Assembly (NCBI GenBank): GCA_944548615.1 | Contig: OX155976.1 | Coordinates: 3,796,442 to 3,860,441 of the forward strand | DNA: 64,000 nt | Source: Micropterix aruncella | Taxonomy: Eukaryota > Arthropoda > Insecta > Lepidoptera > Micropterigidae | Direction: 5' to 3' | In this document: piece after piece, positions 1-24,069 of the stretch | Layout of the letters: every line of letters starts with the position of its first letter | How positions within the stretch are numbered: position 1 is the first letter of the stretch | Made by a program: the position numbers and the translations under genes | The notes under the pieces: model-generated | Database searches by the model: none | What the model was told of the DNA's origin: nothing | Seen by the model: only the letters and a program-made list of their open reading frames with translations

Positions 1-2
1 CA

Positions 3-218
3 CTGGGCAACGATGCGGCAGACGAACTGGCCAAAAGGGGATCAAATGAAATAGTATATGGACCGGAACCCTTGATGCCCATACCCCAGGCCCAAATAAA
101 AACATGGCTACGCAGGAACACCGACGAAACTTACCTTAAAGAATGGAAAAAAAACGCAGGATGCAGGCAAACAAAGAACGCGGTTCCGGAAGCGCCTAAA
201 AAACTTGCCCCCAATTAA
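3..218 (+). mobile_element. LINE RNase H C-terminal fragment (cut by window edge)
   Basis: The frame starting at base 3 is open to TAA at 216-218. It begins with the last RNase H motif, LGNDAADELAKRG, which contains the final catalytic aspartate (family form HxGxxGNxxADELA). A stretch with WLRRNT and YLKEWKKNAGCRQTK follows, as in insect non-LTR retrotransposons after the RNase H domain. The 5' part lies outside the window. It is a fragment, because no zinc-knuckle tail is present and a minisatellite follows directly. Jockey or R1/I-type assignment is inference. Confidence 0.6.
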
Positions 219-420
219 CGTAACACGTTACTTTTAATTCAAGTAACGTAACACATTACTCATACCAAGTAACGTAACACATTACAAGTAATGTAACACA
301 TTACTCATACCAAGTAACGTAACACATTACTCATACCAAGTAACGTAACACATTACTCATACCAAGTAATGTAACACGTTACGCAACTCATTAACCAGGT
401 AATGTAACATATTACTTTTA
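219..420. repeat. 26-bp minisatellite
   Basis: A unit of about 26 bp containing AAGTAACGTAACACATTAC and a CTCATACC spacer repeats several times. The GTAA...TTAC core is itself near-palindromic. It separates the LINE fragment from an inverted-repeat MITE. Confidence 0.8.
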
Positions 421-1143
421 GAGCCCTATTCTACCGAGACACCATGGTGGCGCAACCAGTCGCGCAACCGTTGAGCTACCAAGTCGAGAAACCAGAGTAT
501 AGACCAGAATCGCACCTCTATTAGAAAAAATCCAGCGAGGAACTATCTCAATTAGGTGGTCTGCTTTGAATTTCGATAATAAACTATTAAGTGGTTTTAG
601 GGATCCTATCGCGTTATACCAACACAAAACACAATAGCGCCACCGCATTTATCCAAAACGCGGAAAAAGAAAAAATACCATAGGTTAGGTTAGGTGATGA
701 CCGAAAAATGAAAAAATAACTGAGAAATACACGCGAAACGTGTTGCAATGCGTGCAACATGTTTTTGAAACATAACATGCCACGCAAATTTGGATTTTTG
801 TTACAAAACTTTTTTGTATCGAAATTATCCCTCGTAGCGTACGCTGCAACCTAAACAGACGTATTGAAAATAAGAGTGTAGCATGCGAAAGAGAAGCACT
901 GGCAGCGCGACTGGCGGCCGAGTGAGTGACTCGCCATACAGCGCTATACTAATTATTGATGGTGCGACCGGTGTGGTGGCGCTGCCAGCAATAATCTGTG
1001 TACGCGTCGTCCATGCTGGTCGCGCCGCCAAAACTGTTGCGCAGCCAAGCGGACACCAGGTGAGACACCCTCCATAGAGCTGAATACAATTTGTTGGTGG
1101 CGGCGACTGGTTGTGCCACCATGGTGTCATGGTGGAATAGGGC
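421..1143. mobile_element. Non-autonomous DNA element with about 42-bp terminal inverted repeats
   Basis: The left end (GCCCTATTCTACCGAGACA, running into CCATGGTGGCGCAACCAG) is inverted at the right end (CTGGTTGTGCCACCATGG to GGAATAGGGC). The interior of about 640 bp is non-coding; open frames inside are short and have no recognisable domains. A target duplication is not clear: TTTAG lies on both sides. It sits just 3' of the last G-beta exon visible in the window. Confidence 0.6.
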
Positions 1144-1158
1144 CTTTAGGATACTAAC

Positions 1159-13807
<12,649 letters not shown>

Positions 13808-14178
13808 GGTGCAAGTTGCCCGAGCGGCGAGTTGCGCTCGCAGCCGGTCGACCGCTTCGAGCTCCGAGGTGCGCTCCGCAGCCCGCTCAGGGCTTACCCC
13901 CTGCCCACCACCTCAACCTGAAACAAACCACAACACACCATGTTAAAATAACAGTAAGTTGAAGCCGAACACCGAAGACTCTACACTCTACTGGAACCAA
14001 AGAGAGGACGTCGAGTCTGGCCAGAATATGTCTGAAGATGCGGAGATATGGCGCTTTACTCCGAGTTCTGATGCTCAGATCAAAAATCAGTGCTGGATTT
14101 GTCTATTTTCTATCAAAATTCCTCGACAATTTTGCAAATTATCATAAGGCCTATTATCATATTATCATAATTATACAC

Positions 14179-14310
14179 GGGCCCGGTGGCATAGTAGTTA
14201 GGTCGCCTGATCTTACATTGTAAGGTCCCGGGTTCGATTCCCGGCTGGGTCACCGTTTTCCGTTGGGATCAAATTAACGGAATTGCATTTTCAATTCTGT
14301 CGATCGAATG
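14179..14310 (+). mobile_element. tRNA-derived SINE, copy 2
   Basis: It has the same head as 4972-5103: A box TGGCATAGTAGTTAGG, hairpin CTTACATTGTAAG, B box GGGTTCGATTCCCGG. The same body follows (TCCGTTGGGATC, AACGGAATTGCATTTTCAA). The B box here is the better match to the consensus. Confidence 0.82.
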
Positions 14311-14897
14311 CAATAACAAGACACACACTTACAGACATGTTACACGCACACATACATATAACACGTCATAGTAGGGTTGGTTGTAAGAGATTGTCATATG
14401 ACAATAAACCCGCCCATTGTGACATTTTCACAGTAAAGAGTATAAACATAAACAAAACAAACAAACATAAACTAATAATCAAACAGAAATATTGTATAAT
14501 TTTAAAAAATACAAACAGTATCAAATTATTAGTAATAATATTAATAATAGTCAATCACCAAAATTAAGATTAAAAATTTACAATGATATAATAGTCAATA
14601 ATAGAATGAATAAATAATAAAGATAGTCAAGAAAGTCAAGAGAACTGAGAAAATTCAATATTGTAAATATCCTTTATGCCATAAATTGGGTTTTAAATTA
14701 CAATACCCTGTATCTTTTTCTTAAACCTTTTTTGTTACCTTTTTCAACTTCTGTAATTTAAGAATGGCAAGTCGAACGTTCTCATGATGATTAAGCTATC
14801 ACAATCTGTTTATATGGCAATTGCCTAAATCTAATCAGCTCTTTCCATCTTAGACCACTTTCAGCACTTTAGTGAAAGAATATTTAGAGAAAGATGC

Positions 14898-15167
14898 TTA
14901 ACCCTTGGAGTAAATGGGTATTTTCATGGATGCATCTGTCTCTTTTGCAGGATTTTCGGCGACATCGACTTAAAGTACTATAACTACGAAACTACTACAC
15001 CAATCACAAAAAGAACAACTGCACAATGATTGCATTGAAATTTCGAATATAGAATATTGAAATATCATTTTGTAAAACAATTAGATAATTATGAATAAAT
15101 ATGAGAACGTCAAAGAAGTGAAAAAAACGCGCGACCAGATTTGGTTGACTCATACTCAACGGGTTAA
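14898..15167 (+). mobile_element. piggyBac-type TTAA MITE, copy C
   Basis: A 270-bp copy with TTAA at each side, left end CCCTTGGAGTAAATGGG and right end CTCATACTCAACGGG. It lacks the duplicated right-end motif of copies A, B and E. Confidence 0.9.
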
Positions 15168-15348
15168 AGTTACATTTTAAAAAATCTGACAAAATAAACA
15201 ATATCAATAGCGTTATTAAAACATTACAAAAGAGTAGTGCAAATAAACCCCAATACCTCCTTATTTGAATAAAATCACAGTGACTAAATGGCCCTTACTA
15301 ACTTCAAAACCCTTTCGAGATATTTTTTTTCGATGGTTTAAAGCACAA

Positions 15349-16009
15349 CTTGCGGTGTCAACTACAACGGGCGAGCCCGTCACCACAGGACGTTTTAACG
15401 ATTTTCTCGTTCTGTCGCCCTGCAGTGAACGTAGAAGACTTTGGACAGAACAAATCCAACGTCCAGCTACGTCACAACCCGCATGAAGCCAACGCCTTAC
15501 CGCGAGATAGCCAGTGTTACCTGGCGGGCCGACCCTCGCGCCCTTGCTTCCAACTGTGACCAGGTTTCTCCGGTCTCTCGATTGGTTCCGAGTTCGAGGT
15601 CGCTTGCGCGGTCCTCTCCCTTACGAAGCGGTGAAACGGTGTGCACGGAATCTATCGCGGACCACGGCGTCCTTTGCCCGACTGAACCGGGATCGGATGG
15701 CCAATGGTCATTTCAAGAGCAGTCGCCGTAAGGTAGACAACTACCCCCGCTCTATAGGAAACAATACAGTTCCCAGACTCCCCCGACTGTTAGTCGGAGA
15801 GCACAGTCGATCGGCTTGCGCCGCTCGGTGCGCAGACCGTCCAGGAGCGCCAGAGGTTTGATTCCCAGGGGCGACTGGTTGACCCAGTGTCCTACCCAGG
15901 CTCGCACCCCATGCGTGGAGGCCATCGGATGGGTGTTGACCCGTGAGTGTGACCGACCCTGAACACATGGGTCATCGTGGCCACCTCATTATGGGCCCAT
16001 TAGCTCCCA
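15349..16009 (-). mobile_element. Long non-coding retroposon, copy 4 (full length, subfamily 2)
   Basis: About 660 bp. It reads from GGTGTCAACTACAACGGGCG to GGGCCCATTAGCTCCC, the reverse of the family orientation. The flanks GGTTTAAAGCACAA and GGTTTAATCACAA are an imperfect target duplication. It shares ACTGGGTCAACCAGTC and CACGATGACCCATGTGTTC with the copy at 35528. In the reading sense opposite to the family orientation, a frame at 15514-15861 is open for 115 codons. Confidence 0.85.
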
Positions 16010-16199
16010 GGTTTAATCACAATCATTACATGTCACAAAAAGTTAGCTTTGAGAAAAACGCATTTGAATGTTTGACTCATGTCAAGTCTTGGACACCATT
16101 TTTTTGGCCTTTTTTTTAATAAGATTGTATATGTATAGTTTATTAAAGTCTGGGTTTAATTAAATAAAATGTCACTACATTTTTTAATTTAGCGTTATT

Positions 16200-16455
16200 A
16201 CCAAAAGAAACGGTTGTCACCCCAAGACTTTCTCGGAAAGTAGACAAACCCCGCACGCCAATCCCCTAAACACAGTAAACCCCCCACCCCTCCCAACCCC
16301 CTAAACACAGTAAACCCCCCACCCCTACCCCCTCCCCCTCTTCCACCATTCCCCATCAACCCCCTAACCCTCGCCCCCTAAACCTTTATTCCCCCTTCCT
16401 CCCCCCCCTCCATCACCCCTCCCGTCCAAACCACTCCTTCTCTCTCTCCCCTCCT
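16200..16455. repeat. C-rich tract with a repeat-family hallmark
   Basis: CACCCCAAGACTTTCTCGG and AAAGTAGAC precede about 200 bases that are almost purine-free on this strand (runs such as CCCCCCACCCCTACCCCCTC). The hallmark recurs at 17922, 47372, 51906 and 61665. The G-rich strand could form quadruplexes (inference). Confidence 0.6.
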
Positions 16456-16618
16456 CTACCTCTACATGTACCTACTATGTAATTGTATATAGTACGGCGA
16501 AATTTAAAAAATTAAAAATAGTCATTTGTAAAATATAAAAAGTCATATAACACATATCATTAAAAATATATATATAAAAAAAAAGTGGACATATAATGTT
16601 TGTGCTTTAAACTATCGT

Positions 16619-17046
16619 TATACAGGTTGAGTTTTAATTAACCGGTATTGATCAAGGGGATGAATCAGTATGAGCAACTAAGCAACCTTTAATTTAAAAA
16701 CAATGGAAAAAATAAAAACGATTTAATTTTGTTTTTTTTTTAAATCAAAAGTTTAAAGAACTTGACTGTTAAATAAAAGTTTGACAAGCGTTTGAGCGCA
16801 CTGCACCATCTATCAGTAGGTAAAATATTGCTAATAAGCGATATTAGCGATATTTTACCTAGCGCTAGATGGCGCATTATACTCAGCGCTTTTTTAAATA
16901 TTTTTCATTTTTTTTATTTAAAAAAAATATACGTAAATAGTATGTACGTATGTATATTCCCATACTTTTTTTATTAAAAATTGTTTACTTGCTCGTACTG
17001 ATTCGCCCCCTTCAAGGATGCCGGTTAATCAAAACTCATCCTGTAT
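16619..17046. mobile_element. Palindromic MITE, full copy 1 (GCGCCATCTAGCGG family)
   Basis: The outer inverted repeat runs TACAGGTTGAGTTTTAATTA at the left and TAATCAAAACTCATCCTGTA at the right; subterminal parts (ATGAATCAGTATGAGCAACT and its inverse) extend it to about 70 bp. An inner palindrome carries GCACCATCTATCAGTAGGTA and TACCTAGCGCTAGATGGCGC. It is non-coding. Confidence 0.8.
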
Positions 17047-17618
17047 AGATCATCCTGGCCTATCTTCTTCTTCTTCTTCTTTTAAAGCCAAAATTGATTC
17101 CTGGCTAAAATATGACGCCCGGCAAAAAATCCACAAATTAATATACCGAGACAATTATCCCTGACATTTCTTATTATTATTATTATTTTCTTTGACATTT
17201 TTTATTTTTATTTATTACTATTACTTATTCATAAATTTTGGTGACTATTGTTTGATATCATTTGACATTTTATTTTATTTTTATTTTATTAACACGATTA
17301 TTTATTTTTGTGTTCTATTTCCTATTGTGATCATTAGTTAGTGATTATTAGTTATAATTTGTAATGGTGACGGGAATATATATATATTTCTTTTCCTTTT
17401 TATTTTTTTTTTATTCATTGCCGAATATATGTGATATAAAATCTAGAGAGCTAGCTGCCCTGGAACAAGTCCTGGCACTTAGTTGGGCAGCAGCAGTACT
17501 TAAATGCTAATGCTCATATCGGCCGTGTTTAATTTTAATTTTAATTTTAATTATATATAATTTTTTTTATTGATATGATTATTAGTTATACTTGTGCACT
17601 TGTAAATGAATTGTTAAA

Positions 17619-17649
<31 letters not shown>

Positions 17650-18599
17650 GACTGATCATAATATTTCAATTAATGGTTTTAACGAATCCTCCTTCTGAAA
17701 ATGTAAACATGTAGTAGGCAATGTAAACATGTAGTAGGCATTCTTGGCATTTAAAATTATTATCGTACTTTTAAGGCCTCCAAAATGTGCCTAAATTCGA
17801 TTTATATATATTTTTTTGGTCACCCTACCCTGTAATTTTTGTATTTAGACGTGCAGGCAATTATTATTGTTTTTTCGCCATTTTTAAAATTAAAGTATTA
17901 AAAATGAAAAATTCGGTTGGGACACCCTAAGACTTTCCTAGCAAGTAGACCCCCCCCCCCCTCTTCGATAGTTAATGTGATCGTAAAATCGCGATGTATT
18001 TCTAACATTTAGTAGTCTTTTCGTAGTATTTCAGTATTTTGGTGCTACCACGGTATTAAAAAAATCGGCGGTATTAAAAAGCTATTTTTTCGATATGGCG
18101 TAGTATTTTCTTAAATATGTCGGTGTTTAAAAAATATTTAATTGCGCACAAAATTTTAAGGGGTGATTCTACCCACTAAATATATCACAAAAATATATAT
18201 TTTTTTTGTATTCATTAACAAAAAGTAAAAAAAAAACAAATCAATAATAAAGTATGGCACACGAAAAGTTTTGGATTATTTTGGGACTTTATTTTATCGC
18301 CCAACAAACTGTATAGGTACCAGTTTGGCAAGATTGTAATATTTAAAAAAATGTATCTTTTTCTTTGAATAAATTTAATTTAAAAAAAAACGAATAAAAA
18401 AAAATTTTTTATGCATTGTATGCCAGATTTCAAGAGGACTGGCAATACCTTCGTATTTTTTTTTGCAATACGCGCAAAAATACCTACTATTCGAGCGTCG
18501 CATGTTTTGTAGTATTTCCGTGGTATTAAAATGGTATTTTTCTAACAATTCTTTAGTAGGTATTTTCTTAAATATGGCGGTATTTTTTAAAAAATGAGT

Positions 18600-18905
18600 C
18601 GCTACGAGATATAATTCCAACCAAAATTTCGCAACGTGATTTCGGTCCAACAAGGTATCTGTGACCGAATCTCAAGTTTAATATTATCAACTGCAATATT
18701 TCGTGATTGAAGTATAACTAGCGCGTCCTCTGGTGGACCGATTTTAACTACAATCATTTCAACTTTGCCATGACCAAATGATGCCTGCATACCCAATTTC
18801 AACTCAATCGGATGAAGCGTTTGGGCGCTATCGTGGAGGATTACACACAGACACACAACCACACAAAAGTTCGTTCACAATACTTTCCCTTTGCCGAGAG
18901 AGTAA
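18600..18905. repeat. Dispersed ~300-bp repeat, copy 1
   Basis: Shared blocks are TGACCAAATGATGCCTGCAT, GGTGGACCGATTTTAACTAC and GATGAAGCGTTTGGGCGCTA. Reverse-orientation relatives occur at 46590-46900 and 51418-51735. No coding content or clear ends were seen. Confidence 0.6.
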
Positions 18906-19554
18906 AATGCACTTGATACATCTCGCAAAAATGTATAATTAGCAATTCATAATTAGGGAAAAAAGCCAACATATATTATTTTAAATTTTCGCGCCAAAAA
19001 CAGTGAAAATGGCGTGGTTTTATTTTATTCCTATGCTATAAATCACTGGCTTTTATTTAAGGGCCGGCGCCATTATATAAACACGTCGAATCATTTCGTA
19101 GGATCACAATTGTCGAAATACAGAAAGACAAACGAATAACTGTTTTTTAAAAATAAATAGTATTGCTTCGAATTAAAATTTATTTCAATTTTGAATCCCA
19201 ACTCGAACAGAAGTTATTCAAGTTCGAAATGGCCACAGGAAAAAAACGTAAAGCTAAATAATAATTACGATGTGGGTTGAATGACCCCAGCCAGGGCCTA
19301 TTAACTAACTGTCTCCCGTTGCAATATTGTAGTTAGTAATTGATTTGCGTCCGCGTTGTAAAACTATCTAAAGACGGGGAAGATAGGCCCGTTATGTGAA
19401 ACACTAATAAAAATAATTCAGCTTCAGCTATGCCGCTTGACGTATGTAAGTATGCCTTTATTTTAACTTTAGAATGTTGCATTGTCATCTAAATCCTTCT
19501 TAGTGTATAACCCCCCCCCCCCCTATCCACCTGTTTCCTAGCTTGTCCTTATTT

Positions 19555-20140
19555 ATACAGGATGAGTTTTAATTATCCAGCATCCTTCAAAGGGAGTGAA
19601 TCGATACGAGCAACTACCCAAGTTTGAATAATTTTTTTGGGAAAATCACAAGAAAAAATACATATTTTTTTATGAAATCGGAGACTATCGCGGTTATTTG
19701 ACATAATAAATAAGATAAAAACGAATTTGCCGTGCGAATTTTGTAGCACCCGACGTTTCGGCGACGTTAGTCTACTCTGGACAACTGCGGCTGCAACGTC
19801 GCCGAAACGTCGGGTGCTACATAATTCACGCGGTAAATTCGTTTTTTAACTTATTTATAATATTTTTTTATTTTTTTAATTTCAAAATTTGAAGAGTTTG
19901 ACTGTTAAATAAAAGTTTGACAAGTGTTTGAGCGCGCTGCGCCATTTATCGTTAGGTAAAATACCACCTAGTAAACAATACTAGCGGTATTTTACCTACC
20001 GCTAGATGGCGCATCGTGCACAGCGCTTTTATACTAATTTTTAAAAAAATACTTTTCCACAAATTTTTATCAAAAGTTGCTTACTTGCTCGTACTGGTTC
20101 ACCCCCATCAAAGATAGCGGGTAATTAAAACTCACCTATA
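19555..20140. mobile_element. Palindromic MITE, full copy 2, carrying an inserted palindrome
   Basis: The ends ATACAGGATGAGTTTTAATT and AATTAAAACTCACC and the core GCGCTGCGCCATTTATC...GCTAGATGGCGC match copy 1. Between the left arm and the core a 160-bp palindrome (19703-19862) has been inserted. Confidence 0.8.
19703..19862. mobile_element. Palindromic Penelope-type terminal repeat (solo)
   Basis: A near-perfect inverted repeat: GTAGCACCCGACGTTTCGGC on the left and GCCGAAACGTCGGGTGCTAC on the right, extended outward by AAAAACGAATTTGCCGTGCG and TTCACGCGGTAAATTCGTTT. The loop is about 26 bases. The same right half follows the Penelope-like endonuclease relic at 38210-38300. So I read this as two terminal repeats joined head to head. 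Confidence 0.65.
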
Positions 20141-20230
20141 AAGCTTGTCGTAATATCCCATTCCTCCTTTAGATATTGAGTTGACATATTATTATTTTTT
20201 GTATTATTTTCATTTATTATGTTTATTATT

Positions 20231-20840
20231 GTAATGGTGCTCCTAAACATGCTATACTTTTACGGCAATATGTGGCCACAATATTGTCAACTGTAAGCCC
20301 GACTATCACTGCAACATTTCAATGCAATATTTGTAATGGTGCTCCTAAATATGCTATACTTTTACGGCAATATGTGGCCACAATATTGTCAACTGTAAGC
20401 CCGACTATCACTGCAACATTTCAATGCAATATTTGTAATGGTGCTCCTAAACATGCTATACTTTTACGGCAATATGTGGCCACAATATTGTCAACTGTAA
20501 GCCCGACTATCACTGCAACATTTCAATACAATATTTGTAATGGTGCTCCTAAACATGCTATACTTTTACGGCAATATGTGGCCACAATATTGTCAACTGT
20601 AAGCCCGACTATCACTGCAACATTTCAATGCAATATTTGTAATGGTGCTCCTAAACAGCTATACTTTTACGGCAATATGTGGCCACAATATTGTCAACTA
20701 TAAGCCCGACTATCACTGCAACATTTTAATGCAATATTTGTAATGGTGCTCCTAAACTTGCTATACTTTTACGTCAATATGTGGCCACAATATTGTCAAC
20801 TATAATCCCGACTATCACTGCAACATCTTAATGCAACATA
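20231..20840 (+). repeat. 102-bp satellite array, six units
   Basis: GTAATGGTGCTCCTAAACAT starts units at 20231, 20333, 20435, 20537, 20639 and 20740. The period is 102 bp, then 101. Because 102 is a multiple of three, a frame stays open for 143 codons (20272-20703). Every unit then reads CNICNGAPKHAILLRQY. I see no start context, domain or splice signal, so a protein is doubtful. Confidence 0.92.
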
Positions 20841-21173
20841 AGCCTGGGAAATATATAATATTGTCCATATGGCCCATAATATTGTCTGGTAAACGGGATA
20901 CACAATCGGACAACAATGGCCGACGAAATCATACGTGCCGCAGCGGCTTACCATTGTTTTAAAAGAAAATTTAAAACAAAAAAATACGTGAATGTGAATT
21001 TGCGTGACGCTTTAGATATCTAAGCCCGAATGTTTTTGACGGTATGAATACAAATTAAAAGATATTCTTCACATTAAGTCACAAAATACAATTATCTATT
21101 AATGATGTACCTACATAAAATTTTAATACACTAATAAATAATATCAATTATTTCACGCAGATGCAGTGTTGGG

Positions 21174-21614
21174 TCGATCGATTGAATATTTCAATCAACT
21201 AATCAATCGCGATTGATTTAGTCGCTACTAACGTTAATCACTGTTGAAGTAATCTCGACTAAATCAATTAAGTCGTTAATCGTCAATCGCGACTAACTTG
21301 CTCTTGAGATACCTACCCCCCGACAATTCATTCTCGTCGGTCGGTCGGTCGCGGTCGCAATCGCGGTCGCGACCGCACCGACAGCACCAACCGTAGAAAA
21401 AACGCAAAACTGAACTGACGGACCGGCAAAACTGAAGTTGACCGCTGTCGAGAATATCAATCGCAAACGTTTAATCGTCAATCGTGACTAACGATTGAAA
21501 CTAATCAATCGTTAGTCGTCGATTGTAGATTAAACAAATCAATCGTTAGTCGTCAATCGCGATTAATGTATTCAATCGTCAATCGTTAGTCGACAAATTG
21601 TTGCCCAAACACTG
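21174..21614. mobile_element. hAT-type MITE with ATTGACGATT arrays, copy 1
   Basis: The ends are CAGTGTTGGGTCG and TTGCCCAAACACTG. The flanks CGCAGATG and CGTAGATG are a 7/8 target duplication. Both arms are arrays of variants of ATTGACGATT/CGATTAGTCG, so the whole element can fold. The centre is rich in CGGTCGGTCGG. Confidence 0.85.
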
Positions 21615-21943
21615 CGTAGATGTTTGACGACATATCAGAATAGATAATAATATTTTATGGATCAAAAAATTTGATCATCGGATGATATGATGTAACAATT
21701 TTAAACACGCGGTTTGCGTAAAAAGAATCAAAAGCAGAAGAATTTTACCATCAAAAAAATCTAAGTCATGCCGAATGAGAGATAAGAAATTTTGAGCGCC
21801 ACATGGTTTTAGAGGAAAACCACGAAACTAAAAAAAATTACTACCGTCAAACAAAAAAACAAAAAAAACTAAAGTGAGGTTATCATAAAGAAAAATCACA
21901 TCTCGAGGGGTGGGTGGTGGTTTTTTCTTGCACTGAATGAGGC

Positions 21944-22192
21944 TTATGCGTCGGAGTGCCTGGAAATAAAAAGCAATAAAAAGACAGTTTTCACATTGAT
22001 GAGTAGTTCGTTTATTCTTCTTTGTTCAGTGGTGAAGCTGTGACAGCAGGTAAAAGTGGCTGCCTTCTTCAGGTCAGCATGATATTGAAAATTCTCAGAA
22101 TCTCCGCGGTAGTGACGCTGGTGACGGTTCTCAGCACATTTGTTGCAAATGGATAGAAATTGGGTTAAATAAAGTACCACTCCTGTGGGCAA
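21944..22192 (-). other. Open frame of unknown nature
   Basis: An 82-codon frame reads MPTGVVLYLTQFLSICNKCA and HADLKKAATFTCCHSFTTEQ. I do not recognise it. Its composition (Cys, His, charged residues) is less AT-driven than that of other open frames nearby. It could be an exon or element remnant; its C-terminal end contains TTTATTTCCAG, a possible splice acceptor on the minus strand. Evidence for expression is absent. Confidence 0.2.
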
Positions 22193-23077
22193 ACAGGAAA
22201 ATCTCTGGTTATCTCAGGCATCATGGCGTATAACCTAGCTTCGAGTAAAATGGTTGACTCACCCCAGAAAAACACGAACTAAATTACATTATATTCTTGG
22301 CACTCCACTGACAGGTGCACTCTTCACACCGCCGATTACGGCACTTTTTCACCTCCTTGACACAAAATCAATCTCACCTCTTTCGCCATTTTGGTATCAA
22401 GTGAACAGGGCGGAAGTGTGACGTAACTTTAGGAAGCTCAGACCGCCAACATTTCAGCAAAACAACTGTTACCAACTCAAGTTAAAAAAAAATGTTTTAA
22501 TATTAATAAATATACAACAAGGATTGTTAGCATATTTACCACATTTCTTAACATTGCTTTTAATATTTGCGTATTATTTTAACCGCGGGCAACGATCCGC
22601 TTCACCGGGTGCAAGAATAGCAACACTGCCTGTAAACCAACCTGAACAGAAGTTGACAGCTGTCAAACATCGCGAAAATGACAATCTTGGACTGGGATCT
22701 TGGAAAATGCGGTTTTTTATGCTTAGGTCCAATGGAGACGCCGAGAAAACATGGAAGATACATAAAAACATGCTTGAGACTTCTGGGCAACACGGAAGAA
22801 CACGAAACAGGAGTGTAACCATGTTGGAAGACGAAGATTGCGCGCGATACATGTCGCGCGGCATCAAACACCAAGGAAAAGCTAAGAAACACTATATTTG
22901 TCTAGGAACCTGACGGAATACCGAAATAATCGTGCTTAGCGTGTCTCAAGGTGTATTTCACGTTTCTGGACACTGCACGTCACGCCAAAACTTACGATTT
23001 TTGTTACAATGAATACAAATTGAAGATCTAAAATTCGCCGTGCGTCTTACCTAGCGTTAGAAAGGCTTACCTAGCAT

Positions 23078-23425
23078 CACTGTTGGGCAAAATTTAGTCG
23101 ACTAATGATTGACGATTGAATACGTTAATCGCGATTGACGATTAACGATTAAATACGTTTGCGATTGATATTCTCGACAGCGGTCAACTTCAGTTTTGTG
23201 TTTTATTTTGGTCGGTCCGGTCGGCCGGTCTGTCGACCGACCGGTCAGACCGGCCGACCGCCCGGCCGACCGTGCGCCCGACGAGACTGAATTGTCAGGT
23301 GGCATCTGAAGAGCAAGTTAGTCGCGATTGACGATTGACAATTAACGATTAATTGAGTTAGTCGCGACTAAATCAATAGTGATTGATTAGTCGATTGAAA
23401 TATTCAATCGACTGACCCAACACTG
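23078..23425. mobile_element. hAT-type MITE with ATTGACGATT arrays, copy 2
   Basis: Ends CACTGTTGGGC and GACCCAACACTG with an exact 8-bp duplication CCTAGCAT (23070-23077 and 23426-23433). It is in the opposite orientation to copy 1. The centre is again GGTCGGTCCGGTCGGCC-like. Confidence 0.92.
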
Positions 23426-23812
23426 CCTAGCATTTATGCCGCAAAACAAAACGACAATAGAGCTTGCCGGGCAATATCGCAGTATTTTTGATTGCGAAGC
23501 AATCGTGCAGCAACATGCCGGAAACGCATAAAAATGCTTCGGCCATACCAAACATGTGTGTCTATATGGTCGGGACATATTAAAAATATTGCCATGTTTT
23601 GCATAGTATAGCTGGCATTGCTAGCAATGTTGCCGGCAACTGTGTTGCAGCCACATATTGCAGCGAAAAGATTACTGGACACATATTACTGGACGGTTCG
23701 CGCACCGCAACAGCTTCAGCCAATCGATTGTGCACTGTAACTGCCGAAGGAGTTTGGGGACTATGGAAATATACTGGGCTCGATTGAGTTTCTCTTAAAC
23801 TAAAATCGGAAA

Positions 23813-24001
23813 TTAGTTCATGTGAACGAGACAGAGCAGTACGTCAGAGCGGAATGTGAAATGAACGGTTGTCACTTTTCCGCATTAAAACTTATTCGGG
23901 CGTCTATAAGTTCGACAGGTAGTTTTGGTGTGGGAAAATCGATGATAGTTCATTTCATATTCCGTTCTACCGTATCGCTCTGTCTCGTTCGGTTCAACTA
24001 A
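23813..24001. mobile_element. Fold-back element, about 190 bp
   Basis: The left arm GTGAACGAGACAGAGCAGTA, then GAGCGGAATGTGAAATGAAC, pairs with the right arm GTTCATTTCATATTCCGTTC, then CGCTCTGTCTCGTTCGGTTC. Arms are about 50 bp with a loop of about 80. Confidence 0.75.
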
Positions 24002-24069
24002 GTTATCCTATTTTAGTTCACGTAGAAATGCAGTTAGTTAGTTAGTTTTCCAGGGCTATTTCCCGCACT

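Noticed and set aside
670..690. Insect telomere repeat (TTAGG)n
   Set aside because: Only about three units, inside a MITE; too short for a telomeric tract.
15441..15861. Host genes in GC-rich frames
   Set aside because: They lie inside a retroposon copy with flanking duplications and recur in other copies.
20272..20703. 143-codon frame as a repeat protein gene
   Set aside because: It is fully explained by a 102-bp satellite with period divisible by three; no domain, start context or splice signal.
22524..22913. 129-codon plus-strand frame as a host exon
   Set aside because: No recognisable domain, no clear splice sites; two overlapping frames on the other strand are also open, so it is probably chance.
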